Virus record (IMG/VR): IMGVR_UViG_3300020442_002247
Location: 1 to 64,000 of that record
Length of the DNA stretch: 64,000 bases
From: a virus
Strand: one strand, 5' to 3'
Each line of letters opens with the position of its first letter. Positions within the stretch are counted from its first letter, which is position 1. Below, one piece after another: positions 1 through 6,452 of the stretch. The notes beneath the pieces were generated by a model that did no database searches, was not told where the DNA came from, and was given only the letters and a program-made list of their open reading frames with translations. A program made the position numbers and the translations under genes.

Positions 1-651
1 CTCAGATATTTTACTAATAAGCTCGTACGCGGTTTACGAATCCCTAGTTCATACTTACCAACCGGGGCTGATGACAGCAATGCTCAATACAATGATGGTA
101 GAGTAGGAACTGCATTCATACAAGAATTAAGGTTTAACACATATTGTGAAAGATTACAAAATTTATTAGTTGAAGAATTTGATCAAGAATTTAAACGCTA
201 TCTTTTAGAAAAAGGTATTAACATTGACACAGCAATGTTTGATATTAAATTTATGCCACCTCAGAACTTTGCGGCATACAGACAAACAGAACTTGATAAT
301 CAGCGTATTGGATCGTTTGCACAGATACAAGCAGTACCATTTATGTCAAATCGTTTTGCACTTAAACGCTTCTTAGGATTGTCAGATGAAGATGTAGCAG
401 AAAATGAAAGACTGTGGCGTGAAGAAAATGATGAAACTATGCAACCACCAGCTGGTGATGCCGCAGGCGAAATGAGAAGTGTTGGCATTAGCAGTGCAGG
501 AATTTCAGCAGATATATCAGGTGCTGAAGATCAGGCAAGTGTAGAAGAAGGTGGAGCAGAAGGTGCACCAGCAGAAGGTTCACCACCAGACACAGCAACA
601 GGAGATGCAGGAGCAGTACCGCAAGGTGCAACTGAAACGCCTCCAGCATAA
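1..651 (+). CDS. 20: Portal protein gp20, C-terminal part
   Basis: The frame is open from base 1, so the gene starts before the window; 216 residues are visible. It is the C-terminal end of the T4-type portal, the dodecameric ring at the capsid vertex through which DNA is packaged and to which the neck binds. The visible start (YFTNKLVRGLRIP, then a GRVGTAFIQELRF stretch) matches the conserved T4 gp20 region that runs from the NKLxRxLxxP helix to the inner wing and crown. The last 80 residues are low complexity, rich in Ala, Gly, Glu and Pro, and look disordered; T4 lacks such a long acidic tail. It is followed 9 bases later by a small gene and then the prohead core/protease/capsid genes, the T4 order 20-(67-68)-21-22-23. 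Identification is by family resemblance and synteny. Confidence 0.93.
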   Translation, partial: LRYFTNKLVRGLRIPSSYLPTGADDSNAQYNDGRVGTAFIQELRFNTYCERLQNLLVEEFDQEFKRYLLEKGINIDTAMFDIKFMPPQNFAAYRQTELDNQRIGSFAQIQAVPFMSNRFALKRFLGLSDEDVAENERLWREENDETMQPPAGDAAGEMRSVGISSAGISADISGAEDQASVEEGGAEGAPAEGSPPDTATGDAGAVPQGATETPPA

Positions 652-654
652 ATA
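647..654 (+). promoter_or_regulatory. Possible T4-type late promoter box CATAAATA
   Basis: CATAAATA lies across the portal stop codon, 5 bases before the ATG at 660. If it works like the T4 late -10 element, transcription would start at or next to that ATG and give a leaderless message. The 660 gene has no Shine-Dalgarno sequence, which fits. It could also be a chance AT-rich match. Confidence 0.35.
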
Positions 655-659
655 TACAT

Positions 660-908
660 ATGATACTGAGAGAACTATTTTATTACGATAAAGAAACACT
701 TGAACCTGTACAAAATGACAGGTACGAACCTCAGTATGACGATTCAATAGTTGATTTAGATGATACCCGGCAAACACGATTGACATTACGTCAAATAAAT
801 CGTGCCAGAAAGGCTAGCGAACTACATACTAAAGAAAAGGCCAATGAGCTTGACTTAGTAAGACAAATGTACGGAATCGCGGCACAAGCTCAGGCGGCCG
901 GAGTATGA
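660..908 (+). CDS. Small head-module protein, function unknown
   Basis: 82 residues, beginning MILRELFYYD, with a basic middle (LTLRQINRARKASE) likely to form a helix and a hydrophobic Ala/Gly C-terminus. It sits where T4 carries the small prohead core gene 67, between portal and protease, so a role in the prohead core or scaffold is plausible by position. I do not see convincing similarity to T4 gp67, which is strongly acidic. No Shine-Dalgarno precedes the ATG; a late-promoter-like box ends 5 bases upstream, so the gene may be read from a leaderless message or by coupling to gene 20. The next gene starts at a TTG 4 bases after its stop. Confidence 0.6.
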   Translation: MILRELFYYDKETLEPVQNDRYEPQYDDSIVDLDDTRQTRLTLRQINRARKASELHTKEKANELDLVRQMYGIAAQAQAAGV

Positions 909-911
909 TAA

Positions 912-1628
912 TTGGCCAAAATAGATAAGACACAATATTCCAAAGAACAATGGAAAATAGTCAGAGAAGAACGTAGGCGATCAAAAGCCAAAAACAATCC
1001 TCCTGAAGAAATAAAAACACCTCCATTAGAAAAACAAAACAATGATGTTGCTTTTGTGATAGGCAATGGAATCTCAAGAGAAGGTATAGAATTAGAAGCA
1101 TTAAGTAAAATAGGCAAGGTATATGCTTGTAATGCAGTTTACAGAACTTTTAGTCCGGACTATTTGGTAGCTGTAGACGTTAAAATGATATTAGAAATTA
1201 ATAAACACAAGTATCAATATCATAACGAAGTTTGGACTAATCCTAATAAAGCCTATAATGCTATGAAACATCTGAATTTTTTTCAACCTAGCAAAGGTTG
1301 GAGTTCAGGACCAACAGCATTATGGCTAGCATCTACACATGGCTATAGTAGAATATACATTTTGGGATTTGACTACAGAGGTTTGGAAAACGGAGCAAAA
1401 TTTAATAATTTGTATGCTGATACTCCTAATTACAAAAAATCAGAAGATGGCGCTACATTTTTCGGAAATTGGTTACGTCAAACCAAAGCTGTAATTCAAG
1501 AAAATCCACAAATAGATTTTGTACGGGTAATAGCACAAGATAACTACTGTCCTCAAGAACTAAATACCTTTAGCAATTACAAAATACTTGTAAAACAGGA
1601 ATTTAAACAGATTTTCGAACTTTCTTAG
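912..1628 (+). CDS. Putative glycosyltransferase-like / DUF115-type protein in the head module
   Basis: 238 residues from a TTG codon. This start is chosen because a GGAG motif lies about 8 bases upstream and it follows directly on the previous stop. Residues 1-42 are basic and probably disordered. From about residue 46 there is a nucleotide-binding-like VIGNGISREG, then YACNAVYR, a Pro-Asp-Tyr-Leu-Val-Ala-Val-Asp segment, SSGPTALWLA and IYILGFDYRG. This order (glycine loop, CN-x-x-YR, SGPxAxxLA, LGFDY) resembles sialyltransferase-like and MptE/DUF115 folds that bind nucleotide-activated sugars or pterins. The exact reaction cannot be told. It is not a T4 capsid gene, so its place between portal and prohead protease is odd. 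A hairpin overlaps its stop codon. Confidence 0.6.
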   Translation: MAKIDKTQYSKEQWKIVREERRRSKAKNNPPEEIKTPPLEKQNNDVAFVIGNGISREGIELEALSKIGKVYACNAVYRTFSPDYLVAVDVKMILEINKHKYQYHNEVWTNPNKAYNAMKHLNFFQPSKGWSSGPTALWLASTHGYSRIYILGFDYRGLENGAKFNNLYADTPNYKKSEDGATFFGNWLRQTKAVIQENPQIDFVRVIAQDNYCPQELNTFSNYKILVKQEFKQIFELS

Positions 1629-1655
1629 CAATTTTTTCCAAAATTGCGGATTTTT
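1628..1655 (+). terminator. Weak intrinsic terminator after the glycosyltransferase-like gene
   Basis: An 8-bp AT-rich stem, GCAATTTT with AAAATTGC (1628-1647) around a TTCC loop, is followed by GGATTTTT. The stem overlaps the TAG stop codon. The low G+C makes it weak, so it may only attenuate read-through into the prohead core gene. Confidence 0.4.
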
Positions 1656-1686
1656 CGCCTATTATAGCATAGTTTTTCCCAAAAAG

Positions 1687-1694
1687 TGTAAATA
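1687..1694 (+). promoter_or_regulatory. Possible late promoter box TGTAAATA
   Basis: TGTAAATA followed by an AT-rich stretch, 55 bases before the prohead core start. It differs from the window's (G/C)ATAAATA consensus at one base. It is the only candidate in the 120-base gap before the prohead core, gp21, gp22 and gp23 genes. Confidence 0.35.
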
Positions 1695-1748
1695 TATTAT
1701 ATGACAGCCTTACCGAATAGGTAAATTTAACATTTATAGGAGATGAAA

Positions 1749-2738
1749 ATGGCAGACAATAAATTCCAAGAAATGCTTGAGCATCTTGTTAACGAAGATC
1801 GCGAAAAAGCAGAAGAAATCTTCCACGATATTGTGGTAGAAAAATCCAGAAAGATTTACGAAAATCTTCTAGCAGACGAAATGAAAGAAGATGACGAGGA
1901 AAACGTAGACGAAGCATCTAAAGATGATGAAGTTGACGAAGCGTCTAAAGACGACAAGGAAGTAGATGAAGCATCTAAAGACGATGACGAAGCAGTAGAC
2001 GAAGCTTCCAAAGACGATAAAGATGAAGACGTTAAAGAAGACTTTGATCTTGATGAATTCGAAGTAGAACCAGCAGTTGAAGGCGGAGACGACATGGACA
2101 TGATGGGTGGAGATCCAGCTGACGACATGGAAGGCGACATGGAAATGCCAGGTGAAGAAGGCGACATGGATGCTGAGCCAGAAGGTGATACTGAAGAAAG
2201 AGTTGCAAACCTCGAGGACGAGTTAGAAGATCTTAAAGCAGAGTTCGAAGAGTTACTAGCTGATAAAGAAGGCGGTGACGAAGACATGGGCGATGAAGAA
2301 GATATGGGCGACGAAGAAGGTGAAGAAGCTGAAGAAGAAGCATTTGAGCCTGCTGAAGAAGTAGTTGCTACAGAAGAAACTGACGATGAAGTAGAAGAAG
2401 ATTCTAACAAATCGGCGGCGGAGCAGATGAGAGAATATGTCGAAAAAGTTGCGGCACCGTCAAACAATGACACTGCTGACAATAAAAAGTCAACAGTTGC
2501 TAGTAAAAACGACATGGGAGGCACTGCTTCAAACTTGGCACAAGGTGGAGAAGGCGAATCAAAAGGAACAGCTGGTGGATTAGCAAATCCAAGCACTAAA
2601 GAAGATAGTGCAGGAAATGTAAACGTACCAGGTGGAAAAGCTGGTAAGTCTATGAAATCTATGCCAAAAGGCCACGGATCTGAGAAAAAAGGTGCTGGCG
2701 AAACAGCTGACAATAAAAAACCAGTTATTGGCGGCTAA
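1749..2738 (+). CDS. Acidic prohead core (scaffold) protein, T4 gp67/gp68-like
   Basis: 329 residues. There are two in-frame ATGs, at 1743 and 1749; the AGGAG motif touches the first and is 6 bases from the second, so 1749 (MADNKFQEML) is preferred. Residues 1-45 form a mixed-charge helix (EHLVNEDREKAEEIF) that resembles the N-terminus of T4-type prohead core proteins. The middle is extremely acidic: four copies of a DEASKDD motif (about residues 50-95), then Asp/Glu/Met/Gly-rich sequence and a coiled-coil-like LEDELEDLKAEFEELL. The last 90 residues are Gly/Ser/Lys-rich. Such proteins fill the prohead with gp22, are cleaved by gp21 and leave before DNA packaging. The position just before gp21 supports this; the exact T4 equivalent (67 or 68) is uncertain. 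Confidence 0.7.
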   Translation: MADNKFQEMLEHLVNEDREKAEEIFHDIVVEKSRKIYENLLADEMKEDDEENVDEASKDDEVDEASKDDKEVDEASKDDDEAVDEASKDDKDEDVKEDFDLDEFEVEPAVEGGDDMDMMGGDPADDMEGDMEMPGEEGDMDAEPEGDTEERVANLEDELEDLKAEFEELLADKEGGDEDMGDEEDMGDEEGEEAEEEAFEPAEEVVATEETDDEVEEDSNKSAAEQMREYVEKVAAPSNNDTADNKKSTVASKNDMGGTASNLAQGGEGESKGTAGGLANPSTKEDSAGNVNVPGGKAGKSMKSMPKGHGSEKKGAGETADNKKPVIGG

Positions 2739-2747
2739 TTGTAAGGA

Positions 2748-3380
2748 ATGAGGAAATTGAACTTTCTTAGGGAACATTTGACTTTTGACCAGGCGAAAGT
2801 AGTCGTCGAGAATGCCAACGAAGGAAAAGACTTGTATATGAAGGGCATTTGTATACAAGGCGGAGTACGCAATGCAAATCAGCGTGTGTATCCTGTAAAT
2901 GAAATTGGCAGGGCTGTCAAAACTCTCAATGACCAAATCCAAGGCGGGTACAGTGTTCTTGGTGAAGTTGATCATCCAGAAGGACTTACAGTAAACTTAG
3001 ACCGTGTATCACACATGATCACAGAAATGTGGATGGATGATGCAAACGGTTACGGAAAACTTAAAATTTTACCGACTCCGATGGGACAACTAGTTAAAAC
3101 AATGCTTGAAAGCGGAGTTAAACTAGGTGTTTCATCGAGAGGTTCTGGTAACGTTTCAGAAGACGGATCCGGTCAAGTATCGGATTTTGAAATAATTACA
3201 GTGGATGTGGTAGCACAACCAAGTGCTCCAGGAGCATATCCTACACCGATATATGAGCATTTAATGAATGCACGTGGAGGCTACAAGGCATACGAACTAG
3301 CACAGGCTACAAAAAATGATAATAAGGCACAAAAATACTTAAAAGAATCGTTGGTTAATTTGATCAACCGACTCCAATAA
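2748..3380 (+). CDS. 21: Prohead maturation protease gp21
   Basis: 210 residues. T4-type prohead protease (serine peptidase family S77), which degrades the core and trims the capsid and scaffold proteins inside the prohead. The likely catalytic His76 is in GEVDHP and the nucleophile Ser in GVSSRGSG (residues 127-134), both signatures of the family; FEIITVDVVAQPSAPGA (about 147-163) is the usual following block. The length matches T4 gp21 (about 212). TAAGGA almost abuts the ATG at 2748, so a TTG at 2757 (reading NFLREHL next) is an alternative start. Followed after 13 bases by gp22, in the T4 order 21-22-23. Confidence 0.95.
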   Translation: MRKLNFLREHLTFDQAKVVVENANEGKDLYMKGICIQGGVRNANQRVYPVNEIGRAVKTLNDQIQGGYSVLGEVDHPEGLTVNLDRVSHMITEMWMDDANGYGKLKILPTPMGQLVKTMLESGVKLGVSSRGSGNVSEDGSGQVSDFEIITVDVVAQPSAPGAYPTPIYEHLMNARGGYKAYELAQATKNDNKAQKYLKESLVNLINRLQ

Positions 3381-3393
3381 AAGGAGAATAATA

Positions 3394-4485
3394 ATGTTGG
3401 ATGCACTAAAAACTTTGTTCGAAAATGATGTAGTTTCCGCAGAAGTGCGTCAAGAAATCGAAGAAGCGTGGGAAGCAAAGATTAAGGAAAACAAACTTGC
3501 TGTAACCGCTGAACTTCGTGAAGAGTTTGCTCAAAAGTACGAACATGACAAAAACGTTATGGTCGAAGCAGTTGATAAGATGGTTACGGATCGTTTAGAG
3601 TCAGAAATGGCTGAATTAAATGAAGACCGTAAGCAACTAGCAGAAGCAAAAGCAAAATATGCTGTAGCTATGCGTGAAAATGCAACTATGCTGAAAACTT
3701 TTGTAGCGGATGCTTTAGCTAAAGAAGTTAAAGAATTACACGAAGACCAAAAAGGCATGGCGAGTAAATTCAAAATGCTTGAAGATTTCGTTGTAGACTC
3801 ACTTGCAAAAGAAATTGCAGAGTTCCAAACAGATAAAAAAGACCTAGCAGAAACTAAAGTTAGACTCGTTAGAGAAGCTAAGGGACATTTTGAGAAGTTG
3901 AAATCCAAGTTCATTGAAAAAAGTGCAGACAAAGTATCTGGCATTGTTGACAAAGTTCTTAATCAAGAAATTCGTCAGCTTAAAGAAGATATCGAAACTG
4001 CAAGAAAGAATGATTTTGGACGTAGATTGTTCGAAGCATTTGCTGTCGAGTACGGCAACAGCTATTTAAATGAGAAGAGCGAAACAGCAAAACTCATGCA
4101 AGTAGTAGAATTAAAGGATAAGCAACTAGCTGAAGCAAAAAATGCTATCAAAGAAAAAGAAGTTTTAGCGGAGTCTAAAGACGCTGAAATTGCTAAGATG
4201 GCTGACTCAGCAAAGAGAAATCAAATAGTTGCAGAGTTAACAGGTCCTTTGAGCAAAGATCAAAAAGAGATTATGATCGATTTACTGGAAAGTGTCAAAA
4301 CTGACAGATTAAAATCTGCGTTTGACAAGTACCTACCGGCAGTTATAGACGGTAAAACTCCAGAGAAGAAGGCAATTATTACAGAAGGCAAAGAAGTAAC
4401 AGGCAATAGAGAAGAAACACATGATAGTGACAATGCAAGACAGTCGAATGTTATTGACATTCAAAGACTTGCAGGATTAAAATAA
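3394..4485 (+). CDS. 22: Prohead core scaffolding protein gp22
   Basis: 363 residues, almost entirely charged helix with heptad-like spacing (Lys/Glu/Ala/Leu-rich, long coiled coils across residues 30-290), as expected for the main scaffold of the T4 prohead. It begins MLDALKTLFENDVVS and ends in a short ordered tail (VIDIQRLAGLK). AAGGAG precedes the ATG by 7-8 bases. Its place between gp21 and gp23 is the T4 order. gp22 assembles on the portal, shapes the head and is later cut by gp21 into peptides. It is longer than T4 gp22 (about 269 aa). The assignment rests on synteny, composition and the conserved C-terminal segment. Confidence 0.9.
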   Translation: MLDALKTLFENDVVSAEVRQEIEEAWEAKIKENKLAVTAELREEFAQKYEHDKNVMVEAVDKMVTDRLESEMAELNEDRKQLAEAKAKYAVAMRENATMLKTFVADALAKEVKELHEDQKGMASKFKMLEDFVVDSLAKEIAEFQTDKKDLAETKVRLVREAKGHFEKLKSKFIEKSADKVSGIVDKVLNQEIRQLKEDIETARKNDFGRRLFEAFAVEYGNSYLNEKSETAKLMQVVELKDKQLAEAKNAIKEKEVLAESKDAEIAKMADSAKRNQIVAELTGPLSKDQKEIMIDLLESVKTDRLKSAFDKYLPAVIDGKTPEKKAIITEGKEVTGNREETHDSDNARQSNVIDIQRLAGLK

Positions 4486-4496
4486 GGAGAAACCAA

Positions 4497-5678
4497 ATGT
4501 CAGAACTATTAGAAAGTCGCTGGCAGGATACGAAAACTGCACTTCTTGAAGGCCTTCAAGGCACCAAGAAAGCCGTTATGGGTACGACTCTAGAAAATAC
4601 TCGCAAGTATTTGTCAGAGGCGGCTACAAGCGGTGCAACTTCTGCCGGTAATGTTGCAACTCTTAACAGAGTTATTCTACCAGTTATCAGACGTGTTATG
4701 CCAACAGTTATTGCAAACGAAATTGTTGGTGTTCAACCAATGACTGGTCCAGTGGGTCAAATCCACACACTTAGAGTTCGCTATGCGGACACTAATGATG
4801 CTACAGGTACAGCTAACGATGTTGTAGCTGGCGATGAAGCACTTTCACCGTTTAAAATTGGCCAAGCCTATTCAGGTGATGGAACTGCAGGTAAAGCATC
4901 TGCTACTGCGGGATTAGAAGGTTCAGCTGGAAACAGACTAAGCATTCAAATCTTAAAGCAAACAGTCGAAGCAAAAACCAGAAAGCTATCAGCTCGCTGG
5001 ACTTTTGAAGCGGCTCAGGATGCACAATCACAGCACGGAATTGATGTAGAAGCTGAAATTATGGCGGCTTTAGCACAAGAAATTACTGCTGAGATTGACC
5101 AAGAAGTTCTTACTAGCTTACGTACATTAGCAGGTTCAGCCGCTGAAACTTATGATCAAGCGGCAGTTTCAGGTACAGCTACTTTCGTTGGTGACGAACA
5201 TGCGGCATTAGCAGTTCAAATCAACAGAGTTGCAAACTTGATTGCTCAGCGTACAAGAAGAGGTGCAGGTAACTATGCAGTTGTTAGCCCATTTGCGTTA
5301 ACAATTCTACAATCTGCTACAACTTCTGCGTTTGCTAGAACAACAGAAGGTGCTTTTGAAGCTCCAACAAACACTAAATTCGTAGGTACATTGAACAATG
5401 CAATGAGAGTTTATGTAGACTCTTATGCAGGTGACGGTACAGGCGTACTTGTTGGTTACAAAGGCTCAAGTGAATCTGATGCGGCGGCATTTTACTGCCC
5501 ATACATTCCGTTGATGTCAAGCGGTGTTGTGTTAGATCCAAGTTCATTCGAACCAGTCGTTTCATTTATGACACGTTACGGTTACGTTGAGCTTTCAAAC
5601 ACAGCTTCATCTCTTGGTAACGCGGCAGATTATGTTGGCTTAGTAGATATTACTAACGGCAACGTATCTTTCAGCTAA
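4497..5678 (+). CDS. 23: Major capsid protein gp23
   Basis: 393 residues. T4-type major head protein with the HK97 fold; hexamers form the capsid. The N-terminal 65 residues form the helical delta domain normally removed by gp21. The family blocks LNRVILPVIRRVMP, IVGVQPMTGPVGQIHTLR and the C-terminal YCPYIPLMSSGVVLDPSSF are plain. It is shorter than T4 gp23 (521 aa), as in many marine T4-like viruses, with the T4 insertion domain largely missing. TAAGGAG lies 7 bases before the ATG. A strong intrinsic terminator follows 22 bases after the stop, so this ends the head operon. Confidence 0.97.
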   Translation: MSELLESRWQDTKTALLEGLQGTKKAVMGTTLENTRKYLSEAATSGATSAGNVATLNRVILPVIRRVMPTVIANEIVGVQPMTGPVGQIHTLRVRYADTNDATGTANDVVAGDEALSPFKIGQAYSGDGTAGKASATAGLEGSAGNRLSIQILKQTVEAKTRKLSARWTFEAAQDAQSQHGIDVEAEIMAALAQEITAEIDQEVLTSLRTLAGSAAETYDQAAVSGTATFVGDEHAALAVQINRVANLIAQRTRRGAGNYAVVSPFALTILQSATTSAFARTTEGAFEAPTNTKFVGTLNNAMRVYVDSYAGDGTGVLVGYKGSSESDAAAFYCPYIPLMSSGVVLDPSSFEPVVSFMTRYGYVELSNTASSLGNAADYVGLVDITNGNVSFS

Positions 5679-5700
5679 TATCATTAGATACTAGATTTAA

Positions 5701-5727
5701 AATAGGCCCTTCGGGGCCTATTTTTTT
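5701..5727 (+). terminator. Strong Rho-independent terminator after gp23
   Basis: A perfect 9-bp stem, AATAGGCCC (5701-5709) with GGGCCTATT (5714-5722), closed by a TTCG tetraloop and followed by a run of T to 5727. It ends the gp20-gp23 transcription unit. The next late promoter box starts 3 bases later. Confidence 0.95.
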
Positions 5728-5729
5728 GA

Positions 5730-5736
5730 CTAAATA
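5730..5736 (+). promoter_or_regulatory. Late promoter box CTAAATA before the riboswitch
   Basis: CTAAATA immediately after the gp23 terminator. A T4-type late start would fall near 5742, a few bases before the predicted aptamer stem at 5747, so the RNA would begin almost exactly with the riboswitch. This spacing favours a real promoter. Confidence 0.6.
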
Positions 5737-5744
5737 ATAGTACA

Positions 5745-5796
5745 ATCGTTCATCCTGGAAGGGGACGGAAGTAGCACAAGCGAAGGAACGCACTTT
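5745..5796 (+). promoter_or_regulatory. Glutamine riboswitch (glnA / Downstream-peptide type)
   Basis: The stretch matches the conserved signature of the glutamine aptamer class as I know it. CGTTCA opens P1, a CC..GG element follows, then GGACGGAAGTAG, then CGAAGGAACGC. CGTTC (5747-5751) pairs with GAACG (5786-5790). These conserved blocks define the glnA and Downstream-peptide motifs, which bind L-glutamine and are known from cyanobacteria, their phages and marine metagenomes. In cyanobacteria this class controls a glutamine synthetase inactivating factor. Here it lies between a late promoter box and a ribosome site (GGGAG, 5807-5811) for a 37-codon basic peptide, followed by iscU. This placement before a short peptide is the arrangement that gave the Downstream-peptide motif its name. 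Recognition was by eye; a covariance-model score would settle it. Confidence 0.85.
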
Positions 5797-5818
5797 AACT
5801 GTAAAAGGGAGAAGTGTT

Positions 5819-5932
5819 ATGGATATTTTCACTTTTTGGTGCTTCAAAAGAATACTCAGACAGCATCGTATAAAAAAGATTCAATATATATTGAGACGAA
5901 AATCTTATGGCTTATTCAAAGGAAGTTATTGA
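5819..5932 (+). CDS. 37-residue basic riboswitch-controlled peptide
   Basis: ATG at 5819 with GGGAG 7 bases upstream encodes 37 residues starting MDIFTFWCF and ending in SYGLFKGSY. It has ten Lys/Arg and one Asp, so the net charge is about +9, with an aromatic hydrophobic start. It directly follows the glutamine riboswitch and overlaps the start of iscU by 26 bases in another frame, so it may couple iscU translation. In cyanobacteria, small basic proteins under this riboswitch inactivate glutamine synthetase through Arg residues. A similar role is possible by context and charge, but no sequence match to IF7/IF17 is visible. It could also be only a leader peptide. Confidence 0.6.
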   Translation: MDIFTFWCFKRILRQHRIKKIQYILRRKSYGLFKGSY

Positions 5933-6314
5933 TCATTATGAAAGACCACGTAATGTTGGTTCTCTGGACAGTAGCGATGATAGTGTTGGCACTGGTATTG
6001 TTGGTGCTCCAGAATGCGGTGATGTAATGAAACTGCAAATTAAAGTTGATGACAATAAAATAGTTGACTGTAAATTTAAAACTTTTGGTTGTGGTTCTGC
6101 TATTGCTAGTTCTTCTTTGGCTAGTGAATGGATTTTAAATAAAACCATTACAGAAGCAGAAAAAATACAAAATACAGACATTGTAGAAGAACTTAGTTTA
6201 CCTCCTGTAAAAATACACTGTTCTGTACTAGCAGAAGATGCAATTAAAACCGCCATAGGTGATTACAAACAAAAACAACATCAACGTCTTACTGACATTA
6301 GAGGCGGAATGTGA
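5907..6314 (+). CDS. iscU: Fe-S cluster assembly scaffold IscU
   Basis: 135 residues and near the usual 128 of bacterial IscU, with strong resemblance along the whole length. It starts MAYSKEVIDHYERPRNVGS, with GAPECGDVMKLQIKV, TFGCGSAIASSSLASEW and ELSLPPVKIHCSVLAEDAIK. All cluster ligands are present: Cys37, Asp39, Cys62, His104 and Cys105. The LPPVK motif (98-102), which HscA (Hsp66) reads to release the cluster, is intact, so it can probably use the host Isc machinery. IscU receives sulfur from IscS and builds [2Fe-2S]/[4Fe-4S] clusters. It lies behind a glutamine riboswitch and overlaps a basic peptide gene. There is no clear own Shine-Dalgarno, so translation is likely coupled. It is a metabolic gene taken from a proteobacterium-like host; cyanobacteria normally use Suf/Nfu instead. 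Confidence 0.95.
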   Translation: MAYSKEVIDHYERPRNVGSLDSSDDSVGTGIVGAPECGDVMKLQIKVDDNKIVDCKFKTFGCGSAIASSSLASEWILNKTITEAEKIQNTDIVEELSLPPVKIHCSVLAEDAIKTAIGDYKQKQHQRLTDIRGGM

Positions 6315-6400
6315 AAACTCGTGACTTTGTTTTAGAAACAATATATGAGAAGAAAACAGACAAAGGAACAGTTTGGTTAGTAAAAATTAAAAAAAAATAA
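6311..6400 (+). CDS. Possible 29-codon ORF overlapping the iscU stop
   Basis: GTG at 6311 overlaps the iscU stop (GTGA arrangement) and opens 29 codons, starting MKTRDFVLETIYEKK and ending in Lys-rich sequence before TAA. AGAGGCGG lies just upstream and could serve as ribosome site. It is short and has no recognisable family. It may simply be a chance ORF in the iscU-ncRNA gap, though the stop/start overlap is like that of genuine phage genes. Confidence 0.35.
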   Translation: MKTRDFVLETIYEKKTDKGTVWLVKIKKK

Positions 6401-6419
6401 CATTTTGGTTAAAATAAGG

Positions 6420-6448
6420 TTGACTTTTATTTTAGGATATGCTATATT
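6420..6448 (+). promoter_or_regulatory. Sigma70-type promoter for the ncRNA
   Basis: TTGACT (-35, 6420-6425) and TATATT (-10, 6443-6448) with an exact 17-base spacer. A start about 7 bases later (near 6455) coincides with the left arm of the ncRNA closing stem. It is a host-RNA-polymerase promoter, unlike the late boxes around it. Confidence 0.85.
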
Positions 6449-6452
6449 AGTA

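Noticed and set aside
1856-2713. 285-codon minus-strand ORF opposite the prohead core gene
   Set aside because: Its product is almost pure Ser/Thr/Pro low complexity, the mirror of GAA/GAC-rich acidic coding; no ribosome site and it is opposite a well-supported gene.
5836-6027. 63-codon hydrophobic plus-strand ORF across the peptide and iscU start
   Set aside because: It starts at TTG with no ribosome site, lies in a third frame over iscU, and its hydrophobic run is just the frame-shifted reading of conserved IscU codons.
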